64,000 nucleotides of DNA from an uncultured Prevotella sp. (GTDB lineage Bacteria; Bacteroidota; Bacteroidia; Bacteroidales; Bacteroidaceae), in assembly GCA_946188165.1 (NCBI GenBank), contig CAMHTW010000001.1, positions 1 to 64,000 of the forward strand, given 5' to 3'. The notes under the pieces are model-generated. The model saw only the letters and a program-made list of their open reading frames with translations. It did no database searches and was not told where the DNA came from. Shown here in pieces: positions 8,819-18,200 of the stretch. The stretch's first letter is position 1. Every line of letters starts with the position of its first letter. Both the position numbers and the translations under genes were made by a program.

Positions 8819-8850
8819 TTTGGAGAATTCGAATAAAACCCCTATATTTG
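8819..8850 (+). promoter_or_regulatory. Promoter of the LamG protein gene
   Basis: TTTG 8819-8822, 20-bp spacer, TATATTTG 8843-8850. It predicts a leader of about 35 nt before ATG 8890. Confidence 0.75.
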
Positions 8851-8889
8851 CACCCACAAACTTAATTACTAATTCAAATTGATAACGTT

Positions 8890-10824
8890 ATGAAGAAAAT
8901 TTTTACTCTAATTAGTATGGCTTTCTTAGCCATGAGTGCAAATGCACAGGACGTCTACAATGCTATTGTCGACGGTAAACTGGCCCCTGAGTTTGCTGCT
9001 ATAGCAGGTGAAGATGGTGGTGCGGCTAATAATACGGCAGATGGTAAGTCGATTATTACTATCACTGCAGGTAAGGCAACTGTGACTGCTGTAGGTGGTA
9101 CAACACCTGCCAATGCTGATGGAGGCGGTCAGCAAATTACGCCAGGTGCCGTTCTTGATGCTGAGAAACATATCTATGAGGTAGCATCTGTTGAAGCTTG
9201 GAATGACATTTCTTGGGGCAAGAAGAATCAGGGCGACATCGATTTTTGGTATGTCACTGGTACAGGCAATCCTTACGTAAAGATGAATGCTATTGAGAAT
9301 TCCAAGGATGACGAGTGGTTGGGTAATTACAAGGCCGACTATGTGTTCTATGAGCCCGATGGTTCTGTAGGTATGCCTATCACTGGTCTGTACTACAAGT
9401 TTACTGCCTCTGCTGCAGGTGCTTTCAAGGTGAAGGTATGGGCCAATAAGGGTAATCGTCAGACTTTCGTTGTCAATGCTAAGACCATGAAGGCTGAGCG
9501 TCTGCTGGCTTCTGGTTTTATCAACGGCGTGAATGGTGCTGACGGTAAAAAGAAAATGCTGACCGTTGAGCAGGTTGACTCTGTACACCATGTTTATATT
9601 TATGGCAATTATGAAGCAGCTGTTGCAAAAGGTAAGGCTGAGGACGAAACTCAGGAGGCTTTTGAAGAGAGAATTGCTAAGCTGAAGTTTGAAGCAGATT
9701 CTTTGGCCACTGCGCGTCAGTATGTTATTGGTAATGGTGGTCAGAACTTCTGGGGCTGGCTGACCTTCGATGTTGAGGCTGGCGAGGAGTATTGGGTATT
9801 CCAGCACAGTTCGCAGATTGGCTTTGGTGGCTTCGAGTTCCACGAGGGCAAGACTGCTGACGATCTGATTAACGATATTATTGTTCCATTCGTCTTCACA
9901 ACCAATTTCTCCACATACGAAGATGAGACTACGGGCGAACGTGTCTCTTGGAAGGGCGAGAAAGCATTTGGCAATGGTAAATTTGCCAGCGAGGAACCAG
10001 AACTTGATGAAAACGAGAAGCCTCTCAATATCGTTCCATTCGGTGACTTCTTCAGCAACGATGGTAGCGCTAAGCGTGCCAGCTATTGCCTGCTGCCCGA
10101 GGATGTTCTGGCTCACTCTGACAAGACTCAGGAGTTGACCATCGCTGTATGGGTACGTGCTCAGAAGGAGACGAAGTCTGCTGATTATATGTGGGCTCCG
10201 TTGTTTACAGCATACGCTGCTGCACCTGTTGATGGCAAAAACACATGGCCTATGTTGGCTTGTCAGTATCGCGGTGTGCTGCAAGTGAATTGCGCAGGTT
10301 GGACAGACTATACTGATGCGCAGAATGTGGCTGGTAAGAATACTTTGTATCATGGTGATACAGACTGGTTGAAGGATCATAAGTGGCACCACTATGCAGC
10401 CGTCTTCGAGGGTGAGAATGCCAAGGTTTTCATTGATGGTGTTCTGAAGAACGAGTGGGATGTAACCAAGGTTGCTGATAATACCCAGAAGGGCCTGTTC
10501 TCTAACGGTGCTGAGCTGAAGTATGTCTGTCTCGGTGGTAACCAGGCTTGGGACTGGAACGACAACGACGCTCCATTCGACTTTGCCCGTCTGCTCATCA
10601 AGAACAGCAAAATGACTGCTGGTGAGATTGCTGCTCAGATGAAGGCTGATGTTGGTGAAACGGATATGGAGGCCTACTATGCTGAAGGCAGTGAGACTGG
10701 CGTTAAGGCCGTAAAGACTGTTCAGAATAGCAATGCTGCTATCTATAACCTCGCTGGTCAGAAGGTAAACAATGGCTTCAAGGGTCTTGTGATTAAGGAT
10801 GGTCGTAAGATGATTCAGAAGTAA
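8890..10824 (+). CDS. Secreted LamG-domain protein with C-terminal sorting-like tag
   Basis: 644 residues with signal peptide MKKIFTLISMAFLAMSANAQ. The first half is beta-rich and not recognised. Residues about 330-590 look like a LamG/concanavalin-A-like jellyroll, with AVWVRAQKE and, near residue 497, KWHHYAAVFEGENAKVFIDG, which is diagnostic of sugar- or ligand-binding LamG folds. The protein ends with the tag YNLAGQKV....KGLVI.DGRK...K shared with three other secreted proteins here, so type IX secretion or surface attachment is likely. The gene has its own promoter and a strong terminator at 10849. The ligand is unknown; the pectate lyase directly downstream suggests plant polysaccharide. 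Confidence 0.85.
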   Translation: MKKIFTLISMAFLAMSANAQDVYNAIVDGKLAPEFAAIAGEDGGAANNTADGKSIITITAGKATVTAVGGTTPANADGGGQQITPGAVLDAEKHIYEVASVEAWNDISWGKKNQGDIDFWYVTGTGNPYVKMNAIENSKDDEWLGNYKADYVFYEPDGSVGMPITGLYYKFTASAAGAFKVKVWANKGNRQTFVVNAKTMKAERLLASGFINGVNGADGKKKMLTVEQVDSVHHVYIYGNYEAAVAKGKAEDETQEAFEERIAKLKFEADSLATARQYVIGNGGQNFWGWLTFDVEAGEEYWVFQHSSQIGFGGFEFHEGKTADDLINDIIVPFVFTTNFSTYEDETTGERVSWKGEKAFGNGKFASEEPELDENEKPLNIVPFGDFFSNDGSAKRASYCLLPEDVLAHSDKTQELTIAVWVRAQKETKSADYMWAPLFTAYAAAPVDGKNTWPMLACQYRGVLQVNCAGWTDYTDAQNVAGKNTLYHGDTDWLKDHKWHHYAAVFEGENAKVFIDGVLKNEWDVTKVADNTQKGLFSNGAELKYVCLGGNQAWDWNDNDAPFDFARLLIKNSKMTAGEIAAQMKADVGETDMEAYYAEGSETGVKAVKTVQNSNAAIYNLAGQKVNNGFKGLVIKDGRKMIQK

Positions 10825-10848
10825 TTATAAGTAAATGATATTAATAAG

Positions 10849-10879
10849 GTGGCGACTCCTTTGGGGCCGCCACTTTTTT
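10849..10879 (+). terminator. Rho-independent terminator 8 bp before the pectate lyase start
   Basis: Stem GTGGCG (10849-10854) with CGCCAC (10868-10873), G/C-rich inner pairs, followed by six T (10874-10879). Its T-run ends 7 bases before the ATG at 10887, leaving no room for a promoter in between. Confidence 0.9.
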
Positions 10880-10886
10880 CAAAGGT

Positions 10887-12326
10887 ATGAAGGAAACGTT
10901 ATTGGCATTTGGCTTATGGCTGTTAGCTGTAAGTTCTTGGGCTCAAACATTGGCCTTCCCAACGGCTGAGGGCTTTGGCAAGTATGCCTCTGGTGGACGT
11001 GGGGGAAAGGTGGTTGAAGTGACGACGTTAGCCGACACTGGCGAAGGCTCTTTACGTTGGGCACTGACGGAGGCTGGTCGCGAGAATGCCACCATCGTTT
11101 TTCGTGTGAGTGGCATCATTGATATTGGTCCAAATCCACAACGCAAAAACGAACGCTCCATTCGGGCTAAGCTGAAGAATGTGACCATTGCCGGACAGAC
11201 AGCACCTGGCGAGGGTATTCTGCTACGTGGTGGCAAGCTGAATTTGGGCGGTTCCGAGAATGTCATCATTCGAAATATCCGTTCACGACTGGGTACCTTG
11301 GGCGACCCCTTGAAGTCGAAAAAGGAGAACTTCATCGAAGGAGGTGCCATTGGCATTGAAAACGCACGCAACATCATCATTGACCACTGCTGCTTTGGCT
11401 GGAGCGGGGAAGAGAATGTGACCATGTATGATAATCACTATACCACCTTGCAGTGGTGCATCATCCACGAAGGTTTGCACGATGCCGGCCACAAGAAGGG
11501 TGTCCGTGGCTATGGTGCCCAGTGGGGTGGTTCACCAGCCACGTTTCATCATAACTTGCTGGCACACAACGACAGTCGTAGCCCTCGTATTAATGGTGCT
11601 TCGAATCCCAGTGGCGACAAGAATGTTTTCCTGGAATATGTCAATAACGTGAACTATAATTGGGGACGCAGGAATTCCTGCTATGGCGGTGAGAACGAAG
11701 CAGGCGAGGGGAGTACCCATGAGTGTAACTTCGTGGGCAACTACTATAAGCCAGGACCGGCACACCCAGAGGATAATGTCTTCGTCGAACTGTCTGCGGC
11801 CCGCAAAGGAAAAAGACTCACATCGCCCTCCATTTGGTACATGAAGGACAACGTGATGGAGGGTGTCCGAACAAAGGACAGCTGGCAGTTGGTCAGCAAT
11901 AAGACGGACTTCAGCATCGAACAGCAGAAGTCTGAACGTAGGCTTCAGACGGACGAGTATTCCTGCTATCTTGTGAAGCCTGAATCTGCCAAGAAGGCTT
12001 ATAAGAGCGTATTGGCCAAGGCGGGAACCATTCATCGCGATGCCGTAGAGCAGCGCGTTATCAATGATGTACTAAGTGGCACTCCTAAGTTTCAAGGCAA
12101 GTCGGCCCACAAAGCAGGCATCATTGACGCTCCTGCCGACGCTGACGGCTGGCCTCAGTATGCCACAGTCGAGCCTGTTGCTGATAATGACCACGACGGT
12201 ATGGCAGACGAGTGGGAGAGGGTTCATGGGCTGAATCCTTCAGATTCATCAGACCGTAATAACGTCATTTCAAAGTATGGCTACACCGCCCTTGAGGTCT
12301 ATCTCAACAGCCTTATGGGCGAGTAA
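10887..12326 (+). CDS. Secreted pectate lyase-like protein (PL1-type)
   Basis: 479 residues with signal peptide (LLAFGLWLLAVSSWAQ). The mature start AFPTAEGFGKYASGGRGG and the parallel beta-helix rungs (VTIAGQTAPGEGILLRGG, NVIIRNIRSRLG, NIIIDHCCFGWSGEENV) are typical of bacterial pectate lyase superfamily proteins that cleave polygalacturonate by beta-elimination with calcium. NDSRSPRI probably holds the catalytic Arg. The C-terminus DNDHDGMADEWERVHGLNP is a calcium-binding type-3-repeat-like motif. It lies 62 bp after the LamG gene, with a terminator between them, so expression probably needs read-through. No SusC/D pair is adjacent. Confidence 0.88.
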   Translation: MKETLLAFGLWLLAVSSWAQTLAFPTAEGFGKYASGGRGGKVVEVTTLADTGEGSLRWALTEAGRENATIVFRVSGIIDIGPNPQRKNERSIRAKLKNVTIAGQTAPGEGILLRGGKLNLGGSENVIIRNIRSRLGTLGDPLKSKKENFIEGGAIGIENARNIIIDHCCFGWSGEENVTMYDNHYTTLQWCIIHEGLHDAGHKKGVRGYGAQWGGSPATFHHNLLAHNDSRSPRINGASNPSGDKNVFLEYVNNVNYNWGRRNSCYGGENEAGEGSTHECNFVGNYYKPGPAHPEDNVFVELSAARKGKRLTSPSIWYMKDNVMEGVRTKDSWQLVSNKTDFSIEQQKSERRLQTDEYSCYLVKPESAKKAYKSVLAKAGTIHRDAVEQRVINDVLSGTPKFQGKSAHKAGIIDAPADADGWPQYATVEPVADNDHDGMADEWERVHGLNPSDSSDRNNVISKYGYTALEVYLNSLMGE

Positions 12327-12440
12327 TCCTGACTGTTGGCTTCTTGAAAAGGTGTGTCAAAAGCGCCTTCTGTTAGTAATATATTCAATTGTATATCAGG
12401 CTGTTACGTGTTTGTAACTGTGTCAGTTGTATCAAGGCCC

Positions 12441-12471
12441 TTGACAAGGGGTCTTTTCTTTTGTACCTTTG
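12441..12471 (+). promoter_or_regulatory. Promoter with long leader for the TonB-domain gene
   Basis: TTGA at 12441-12444, 19-bp spacer, TACCTTTG at 12464-12471. The leader to ATG 12609 is about 130 nt. A small CCCTT-GAC-AAGGG hairpin with T-rich tail (12438-12460) overlaps the promoter and may end the pectate lyase transcript. Confidence 0.65.
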
Positions 12472-12608
12472 CATCGACATACTTATCGATCAGAGTGTTA
12501 ATCCAATTGAATTCTAATGGAACGGGGACGCCAGTTGGTGTTAAGGCGCGCAATAACAGGCAGCTGACGACTCCGTTATTACAAGAAAAATGTAAAACAA
12601 TAACAAAT

Positions 12609-13166
12609 ATGATTATGAAGAGAAATGGTTTTGTAATGACGATTATCGTCTTGATGATGACTACACTTGAAGTCATCGCATGTTCGAATAGCGGAAAAGT
12701 GGAAGCCCAACAGCAGGAACAAGTAAAACCAAATCCGGTAAAAGAAGGTCCACATAATCCTGTTATCCGTGGTTATAATCGTGCAGTAGTGCCATTAATC
12801 ATCGATCCTGATAAAGTGGACGATTATCTGGCGGAAAGAAGAGATACCATAAACGCATACGACGTAGTTGAGCAGATGCCTTCTTTCCCTGGAGGTTATC
12901 AGAAACTGTACGAATTCATCAAGAAGAACTTGCGCTATCCGAAAGAGTGTGCAGACAGCGGTATTCAAGGTCGCGTGATTATTGCCTTCGTTGTGGAGAG
13001 GAATGGAAAACTCTCGAATATAAGGGTGGTAAAGAGCGTAAATCCTGCTTTGGACAAAGAGGCTCTTCGCATTGTCAACTTGATGCCAAATTGGATTCCT
13101 GGCAAGCAGAATGGCAGGACGGTCAGGGTGAAATTCCTCGTACCAATAACTTTTCGACCAAAGTAA
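12609..13166 (+). CDS. TonB C-terminal domain protein, probable lipoprotein
   Basis: 185 residues from ATG 12609 (12615 also possible); upstream in-frame codons cross the promoter. The N-terminus is hydrophobic and ends in VIACS, which could be a lipobox rather than the uncleaved anchor of true TonB. Residues about 95-185 form a TonB C-terminal domain (MPSFPGGYQKLYEFIKKNLRYP, GRVIIAFVVERNGKLS, NLMPNWIPGKQNGR). True TonB carries proton-motive energy to outer-membrane receptors. This short protein lacks a long Pro-rich spacer, so it may be a periplasmic accessory rather than a working TonB. Confidence 0.82.
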   Translation: MIMKRNGFVMTIIVLMMTTLEVIACSNSGKVEAQQQEQVKPNPVKEGPHNPVIRGYNRAVVPLIIDPDKVDDYLAERRDTINAYDVVEQMPSFPGGYQKLYEFIKKNLRYPKECADSGIQGRVIIAFVVERNGKLSNIRVVKSVNPALDKEALRIVNLMPNWIPGKQNGRTVRVKFLVPITFRPK

Positions 13167-13177
13167 ATGTCTTTTCA

Positions 13178-13209
13178 TTTGGCATTTAGCTCGCTTATTC
13201 GTACCTTTG
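13178..13209 (+). promoter_or_regulatory. Promoter of the membrane HTH gene
   Basis: TTTG 13178-13181, 20-bp spacer, TACCTTTG 13202-13209; ATG 13219 follows after 9 nt, giving a very short leader. Confidence 0.75.
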
Positions 13210-13218
13210 CAGGCAGTT

Positions 13219-14106
13219 ATGCGACATATAGCTATCATAATGCTAAGTTTTGCTTGCCTGCTGACAGGATGCCGCCACGATGGAGCAATGAGTTCTTCCA
13301 ATGTAAAGAAATCTGACAGTGCCTCCATCTATCAGGATATGGCTTATCAGGCAATGTTTGCTGATTCACTGGTGCAGGCAGAAACCTGCGCCTATCGTTC
13401 GCTGATGCTGAGCACGGACTCAACGCTCGAGTGCGGAGCCTTGTCGCTGCTTTGCTATATTTATTATCGTGAAGGAAAGCATGAAAAGCTTCAGATGATG
13501 ATGCAAATGCTTTCGCCAGAGGCATATGTGAATGTAATGAATGTTCAGATGCTTATAGAACAGCAGAAGTCTGACCGACAACGGCATTATTACGCATTGG
13601 CGGTTATTCTCCTGTTGTTGCTGTCGGGTGGTGTAGCCTTGTGGTATCTTTATAGAATAAGGTCGCTCCGCACGCTCTATCAGCAACGCATCGCCTTGGC
13701 CAAGCATTTGTTAGAGGGACATGAGCATTACGGCTTGTCAGATGCTGTGCCCCAAACAGCACTCAACGATGGCAATAATCAGCAGATGACCAGTCAGGAA
13801 ATCGTGGAAGTAAAACTGGGCTTCGATGTGCTTTATGCTATTATCGACGACCAGAATATCAGTCAGATGGGCAAACATGAAAAACAAGCACTGTTGAAGG
13901 CCTTGCCGATGGTTGACGCCAACCTCTGTTCTGTTTTCGCTCTGGCCAAATCGCCACTGACACCGAAAGAGACTTTCTTCTGCCTGATGGAATACTACGG
14001 TAAGAATGACCATCAGAAAGCCGTTTCCTTTTGCTGTTCTGATCAAGCTATTCGCAGCATCAAGAGCCGGCTCAGCAAGAAACTCGACATCGGACAATTG
14101 CGGTAA
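13219..14106 (+). CDS. Membrane-spanning TPR/HTH regulator-like protein
   Basis: 295 residues from ATG 13219; an in-frame TTG at 13207 lies in the promoter. A signal-type N-terminus with lipobox-like LLTGC is followed by a helical TPR-like region (about 35-110) and one transmembrane helix near residues 123-145 (ALAVILLLLLSGGVALWYLY). A cytoplasmic helical part ends in an HTH-like segment (KTFFCLMEYYG-type helix, then DQAIRSIKSRLSKKL, about 250-290). This layout is common in Bacteroidetes membrane-bound LuxR-like one-component regulators. The target genes are unknown; the TonB-domain gene and pectate lyase upstream are candidates. Confidence 0.72.
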   Translation: MRHIAIIMLSFACLLTGCRHDGAMSSSNVKKSDSASIYQDMAYQAMFADSLVQAETCAYRSLMLSTDSTLECGALSLLCYIYYREGKHEKLQMMMQMLSPEAYVNVMNVQMLIEQQKSDRQRHYYALAVILLLLLSGGVALWYLYRIRSLRTLYQQRIALAKHLLEGHEHYGLSDAVPQTALNDGNNQQMTSQEIVEVKLGFDVLYAIIDDQNISQMGKHEKQALLKALPMVDANLCSVFALAKSPLTPKETFFCLMEYYGKNDHQKAVSFCCSDQAIRSIKSRLSKKLDIGQLR

Positions 14107-14110
14107 TGGC

Positions 14111-15181
14111 TTATATTGTGATTTCCCCGCTACCAAAGCAACGACGATGCCTGGCGTCATAGACGACGCAGAACTGGCCCGGAGCCACACCGTGGATGGG
14201 CGCTTCGGCATGAACCATATAGCGGCCGTCACCCGTAGCTTCCAGTCTTGCTGGCAGATATTCTGGGGTATGGCGTATCTTTAGCGTAATGTCCGTTGGT
14301 GGTAGCATTCCATTGATGCTATGGAAATCGCGTATGGGGAAGTCTTGTCTGTATGCGCTCTCAGGGTCGTAGCCGTGTGACACGTAGATAATATTCTGCT
14401 CAACGTCTTTCTTGACGACAAACCACGGACCACCCCCTAACCCCATGCCTTTCCGCTGGCCAATGGTGTGAAACCAGTGCCCTTTGTGCTCTCCAATCTT
14501 CTTGCCTGTTTCTAATTCAATGACGTCGCCAGGCTTTTCGCCAAGATAGCGACGAATATAATCGTTGTAGTTGATTTTCCCCAAAAAGCAAATGCCTTGG
14601 GAATCACGCCGGTGGGCAGGTGCCAAATGTTCGCGTTCAGCTATCTCACGTACCTCTTCCTTCATCATGTGACCAATGGGGAATAGTGCCTTTTGCAGTT
14701 GCCAGTCGTAGATTTGTGCCAGAAAATCCGTCTGGTCTTTCACAGGGTCTGGGCTTGTGCAGAGCCATTTACGGCCTTCTTCGTCGTATTCCGTCTGGGC
14801 ATAGTGTCCTGTTGCAATCAGGTCGTATTCGTGGCCTCGTTTCTCATGGAAGGCTCCAAACTTAATCAGTCTGTTACACATCACATCAGGATTGGGCGTC
14901 AGTCCAGCCCGAACCTTATCCATTGTGTATTTCGTCACTTGGTCCCAGTACTCCCGATGGCAGTCAATGACTTCCAGTTTGCAACCATACTTATGGCTGA
15001 CAGCTGTCGCCATCTCCAAGTCCTCTTCGCTGGAGCAGTCCCATTCCTCTTCTTCCTCTGGACCTATCTTGATATAGAAACAGTCGGGCTGCAATCCCTG
15101 ACGCACCAGTTCGTAGAGCACTACAGAGGAATCGACACCTCCACTAAGCAATACTGCGATTTTCTTGTCTTTTATGTTCAT
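14111..15181 (-). CDS. mnmA: tRNA-specific 2-thiouridylase MnmA
   Basis: Installs sulfur at position 2 of wobble uridine U34 in tRNA-Lys, tRNA-Glu and tRNA-Gln. 356 residues from ATG 15181, immediately after the promoter box. The N-terminal PP-loop LLSGGVDSSV, the catalytic Cys in NPDVMCN, the second catalytic Cys in SQGICFLG, and the C-terminal FCVVYD...CFGSGEI region all match the family. It ends 4 bp from the convergent HTH gene. tRNA-Lys(TTT), a substrate, is also encoded in this window. Confidence 0.98.
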   Translation of the reverse strand: MNIKDKKIAVLLSGGVDSSVVLYELVRQGLQPDCFYIKIGPEEEEEWDCSSEEDLEMATAVSHKYGCKLEVIDCHREYWDQVTKYTMDKVRAGLTPNPDVMCNRLIKFGAFHEKRGHEYDLIATGHYAQTEYDEEGRKWLCTSPDPVKDQTDFLAQIYDWQLQKALFPIGHMMKEEVREIAEREHLAPAHRRDSQGICFLGKINYNDYIRRYLGEKPGDVIELETGKKIGEHKGHWFHTIGQRKGMGLGGGPWFVVKKDVEQNIIYVSHGYDPESAYRQDFPIRDFHSINGMLPPTDITLKIRHTPEYLPARLEATGDGRYMVHAEAPIHGVAPGQFCVVYDARHRRCFGSGEITI

Positions 15182-15186
15182 GGGTG

Positions 15187-15194
15187 CAAAGGTA
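15187..15194 (-). promoter_or_regulatory. Promoter -7 box of mnmA, near-leaderless
   Basis: TACCTTTG on the minus strand, then CACCC and ATG 15181. The -33 element is weak. The RNA is expected to start at or next to the start codon. Confidence 0.65.
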
Positions 15195-15215
15195 GTAAAA
15201 ATATCGTTAAATAAA

Positions 15216-15246
15216 TTGGCTCTTAACAAAAAAACTGCTATCTTTG
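15216..15246 (+). promoter_or_regulatory. Promoter of the alpha-2-macroglobulin-like gene
   Basis: TATCTTTG at 15239-15246 with a weak TTGG at 15216-15219 (19-bp spacer). It rules out an in-frame TTG at 15244 as a start. Confidence 0.65.
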
Positions 15247-15273
15247 CATATTATAATCTCAATGTACGCGAGT

Positions 15274-18200
15274 ATGAAACAGAAATTATTCATTATCGTG
15301 GCAATATTATTGCTTATGCCAATTGGAACGTTTGGTCAGACATATAAAGAGTTGTGGAAGCAGGTAGAACAGGCTCAGTACAAGGACTTGCCCAAGACTG
15401 CCATCTCACATTTGGAGAAGATAGAGACGAAAGCAAAGGCAGAAAAGGTCTATGGTGAGCTGTTGCGTTCCACGTTGATGCATGCTAAGCTGATGGCAGA
15501 GGTGGCACCTGACTCGTTGGCACCTGCTATAGCCAGACTGGAACAGCAAGAGCAACAGTCTAAGGATAACCTTGTGTTGCAGGCTGTGTACGATGCGGTG
15601 CTCTCGCAGATATACTTACGTAACCACCAGTTGTCTGAAGACTGGAAGATACATAGTGACAACTATCGCATGAAGGCCTTGTTGCATCCAGACTTGCTGG
15701 CACAGACCAAGGCAGAGGCATACGACCCCTTTGTCGTTAAGGGTAAACACAGCGTCATGTTTGACGATGACCTGCTGAGTGTGGTTGGAATCGAACTGAA
15801 TGCCTGGCGGCAGCTTGCTGACTACTATCAGAAGGCGGGCAAGCGTCAGGCAGCTTGTTATACATCGTTGCGTATGCTGATAGCAGAGCGTGAGAATGTC
15901 GGTACTGAGGTGTATGCCAAGTCTAAGTTCATTAAGAGCCTTGACTCCTTGATTGCTGTCTATGGCGACCTTTCTGAGGCTGGCGAGATAGCGATGGAAC
16001 GCTATAACTATATGGCGGAGAAGACTGATGCTACCAGAGCCGAGCGCGCAGCCTGGCTGCAGGAGTCTATACGCCGCTGGGGGGCATGGCCCAGAGCCAA
16101 TCAGTTGCGCAATCATTGGCAGGAGCTCATAAATCCTCACTATGAGGCAGAGGTGCCTGATCAAGTGTCTGAGGTAGACAAGCAGCAAACCGTCAGCCTG
16201 TCTTTGTTACGTCATCTTGAGTCGCTCACCATGCGCGTCTATCGTACCAAGCAAAAAGGTGATACGGAGCTGAATCCCAATATTGAAGAGGATTATAAGT
16301 CTTTGAAGAGCCAACTCACGGAACTGACAGAGTTGCGTCGTACGCTGACCTTCACAGGTCATGAGGACTATGAGAACTTTAAGGACTCTATATTGCTCGA
16401 TGGACTGCCTGCAGGTGTTTATATGGTGGAATTCCAGTCGCAGCCAGAGACGAAGGTGTCGCGTTCATTGTATTTCGTATCGGGTATACGTGTTGTCATG
16501 CAGCACCAGCCGGATAATACAATACGTTATGTGGTGGTCGATGCCACGACGGGGCAGCCTGTCAAAGGAGCAACCCTTCGACTGGCTTTCAGCAACGGAT
16601 GGCGTAAACCCAAGACCTTCAAGAACTTTACGCCAGACAATAATGGCGAAGTCGTCTATCGTGTTGAGGATAACCAGCAGCCTAACAGTGCGTTTGCCTT
16701 TACCAAGACCGATTGCTATTGTCCTGAATCGAACAGTTACGGACGCTATACTTATTATGAGCGTCAGTATAACCAGATGCATACCAACTTGTTTACAGAC
16801 CGTAGCATCTATCGTCCAGGACAGACCGTTTTTGTGTCTGCCATCGTTTGGAAGGAAGTGTCTGAACTCGACAATCAGGCTGTTGCCAACAATCAGGTTC
16901 GCATGGAACTGCGCGATGCCAATGGCAAGCTTGTGGCAGAACAGACAGCTGTGACCGACCGTTTCGGCAAATGTGGCGTACAGTTTACATTGCCGCAAGG
17001 ACAGTTAAACGGTCGTTTCTCCATCTGTGCCAATAATGGCAGCAGTACGAGTTTCAGAGTTGAGGAGTATAAGCGTCCGACCTTCCAGATAGATTTTGCG
17101 GAATATAAGGAATCCTATCAGGCAGGCGATACCGTTCGCGCTGAGGGTAAGGCGCTGAGCTATGCTGGTGTGCCCGTGCAGGATGCCAAGGTGAAGTACA
17201 CGGTGCGTCGTAAGATTGCCTTCTGGTGGATGTCGTACTCGTGGTATTGGGAAACGGGCTATATCGGTAGTGGAGAGCAGAATGACGTACTCTATGAGGG
17301 TGAGGCTGTAACTGCTGATGATGGAACCTTTAAGGTAAAGATACCTCTTACGGTGCCTAAGAGCATGAACAAACGTCCGATGTACTATAGTTTTGTCGTT
17401 GAGGCTGACGTTACGGATGTGGCTGGCGAGACACATAGCGGTACGATGACGTTGCCGTTGGGCACCAAGCCTACGGCACTGACGTGCGACATTCCCCAGA
17501 AGGTGCGTAGCGACCAGCTGCCCAATGTGACCTTTACCCGTTGTAATGCTGCCGGTCAGCCTATTGCCGGACAGGTCAAGTATCGTCTGGACGGAGGCAA
17601 ATGGCAGCAGTGTGATGCCAACAGTCCGCTGACATTGTCAAAGGGACAACTGAAGTCTGGCGAACATCGCTTGGAAGCAGCATGTGGTGACGACGAGGTG
17701 GATATAAAGTTTGTGGTATTTGGCCTTGATGACAAGAAACCAGCCATGCAGACGGACGACTGGTTCTATGCGTCGAATAGCCAGTTTCCCAGCGATGGCA
17801 AGCCAGTTACCATTCAGGTGGGTGCCAGTGATCCAGACCTGCATATCGTCTATTCTATCTTTACTGGCGATGAACTGCTGGAAAGTGGTAGCGTGAAGAA
17901 GAACGGTGAGTTGATTAATCGTAAGTTTACCTATAAGGAAGAATACGGCAATGGACTGCTGCTGACCTATGCATGGGTAAAGAACGGCCAGTGTCATACA
18001 CACAGGCAAACCATCAGACGCCCTATGCCCGATAAACGTCTGACGCTGACGTGGCAGACCTTCCGTGACCGTCTGACACCTGGCCAGGAGGAGGAATGGC
18101 AGCTGAAGATTACCAAGCCTGACGGAACACCAGCCGATGCCTCGCTCATGGCCGTACTCTACGATAAGAGTCTCGACCAGATAGCTTCTCATTACTGGTC

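Noticed and set aside
8926..10392. A 488-residue open frame on the minus strand, antisense to the LamG gene
   Set aside because: Its product has no signal, domain or family-like pattern, and the plus-strand frame has a signal peptide, promoter, terminator and LamG motifs. It is a codon-use shadow.
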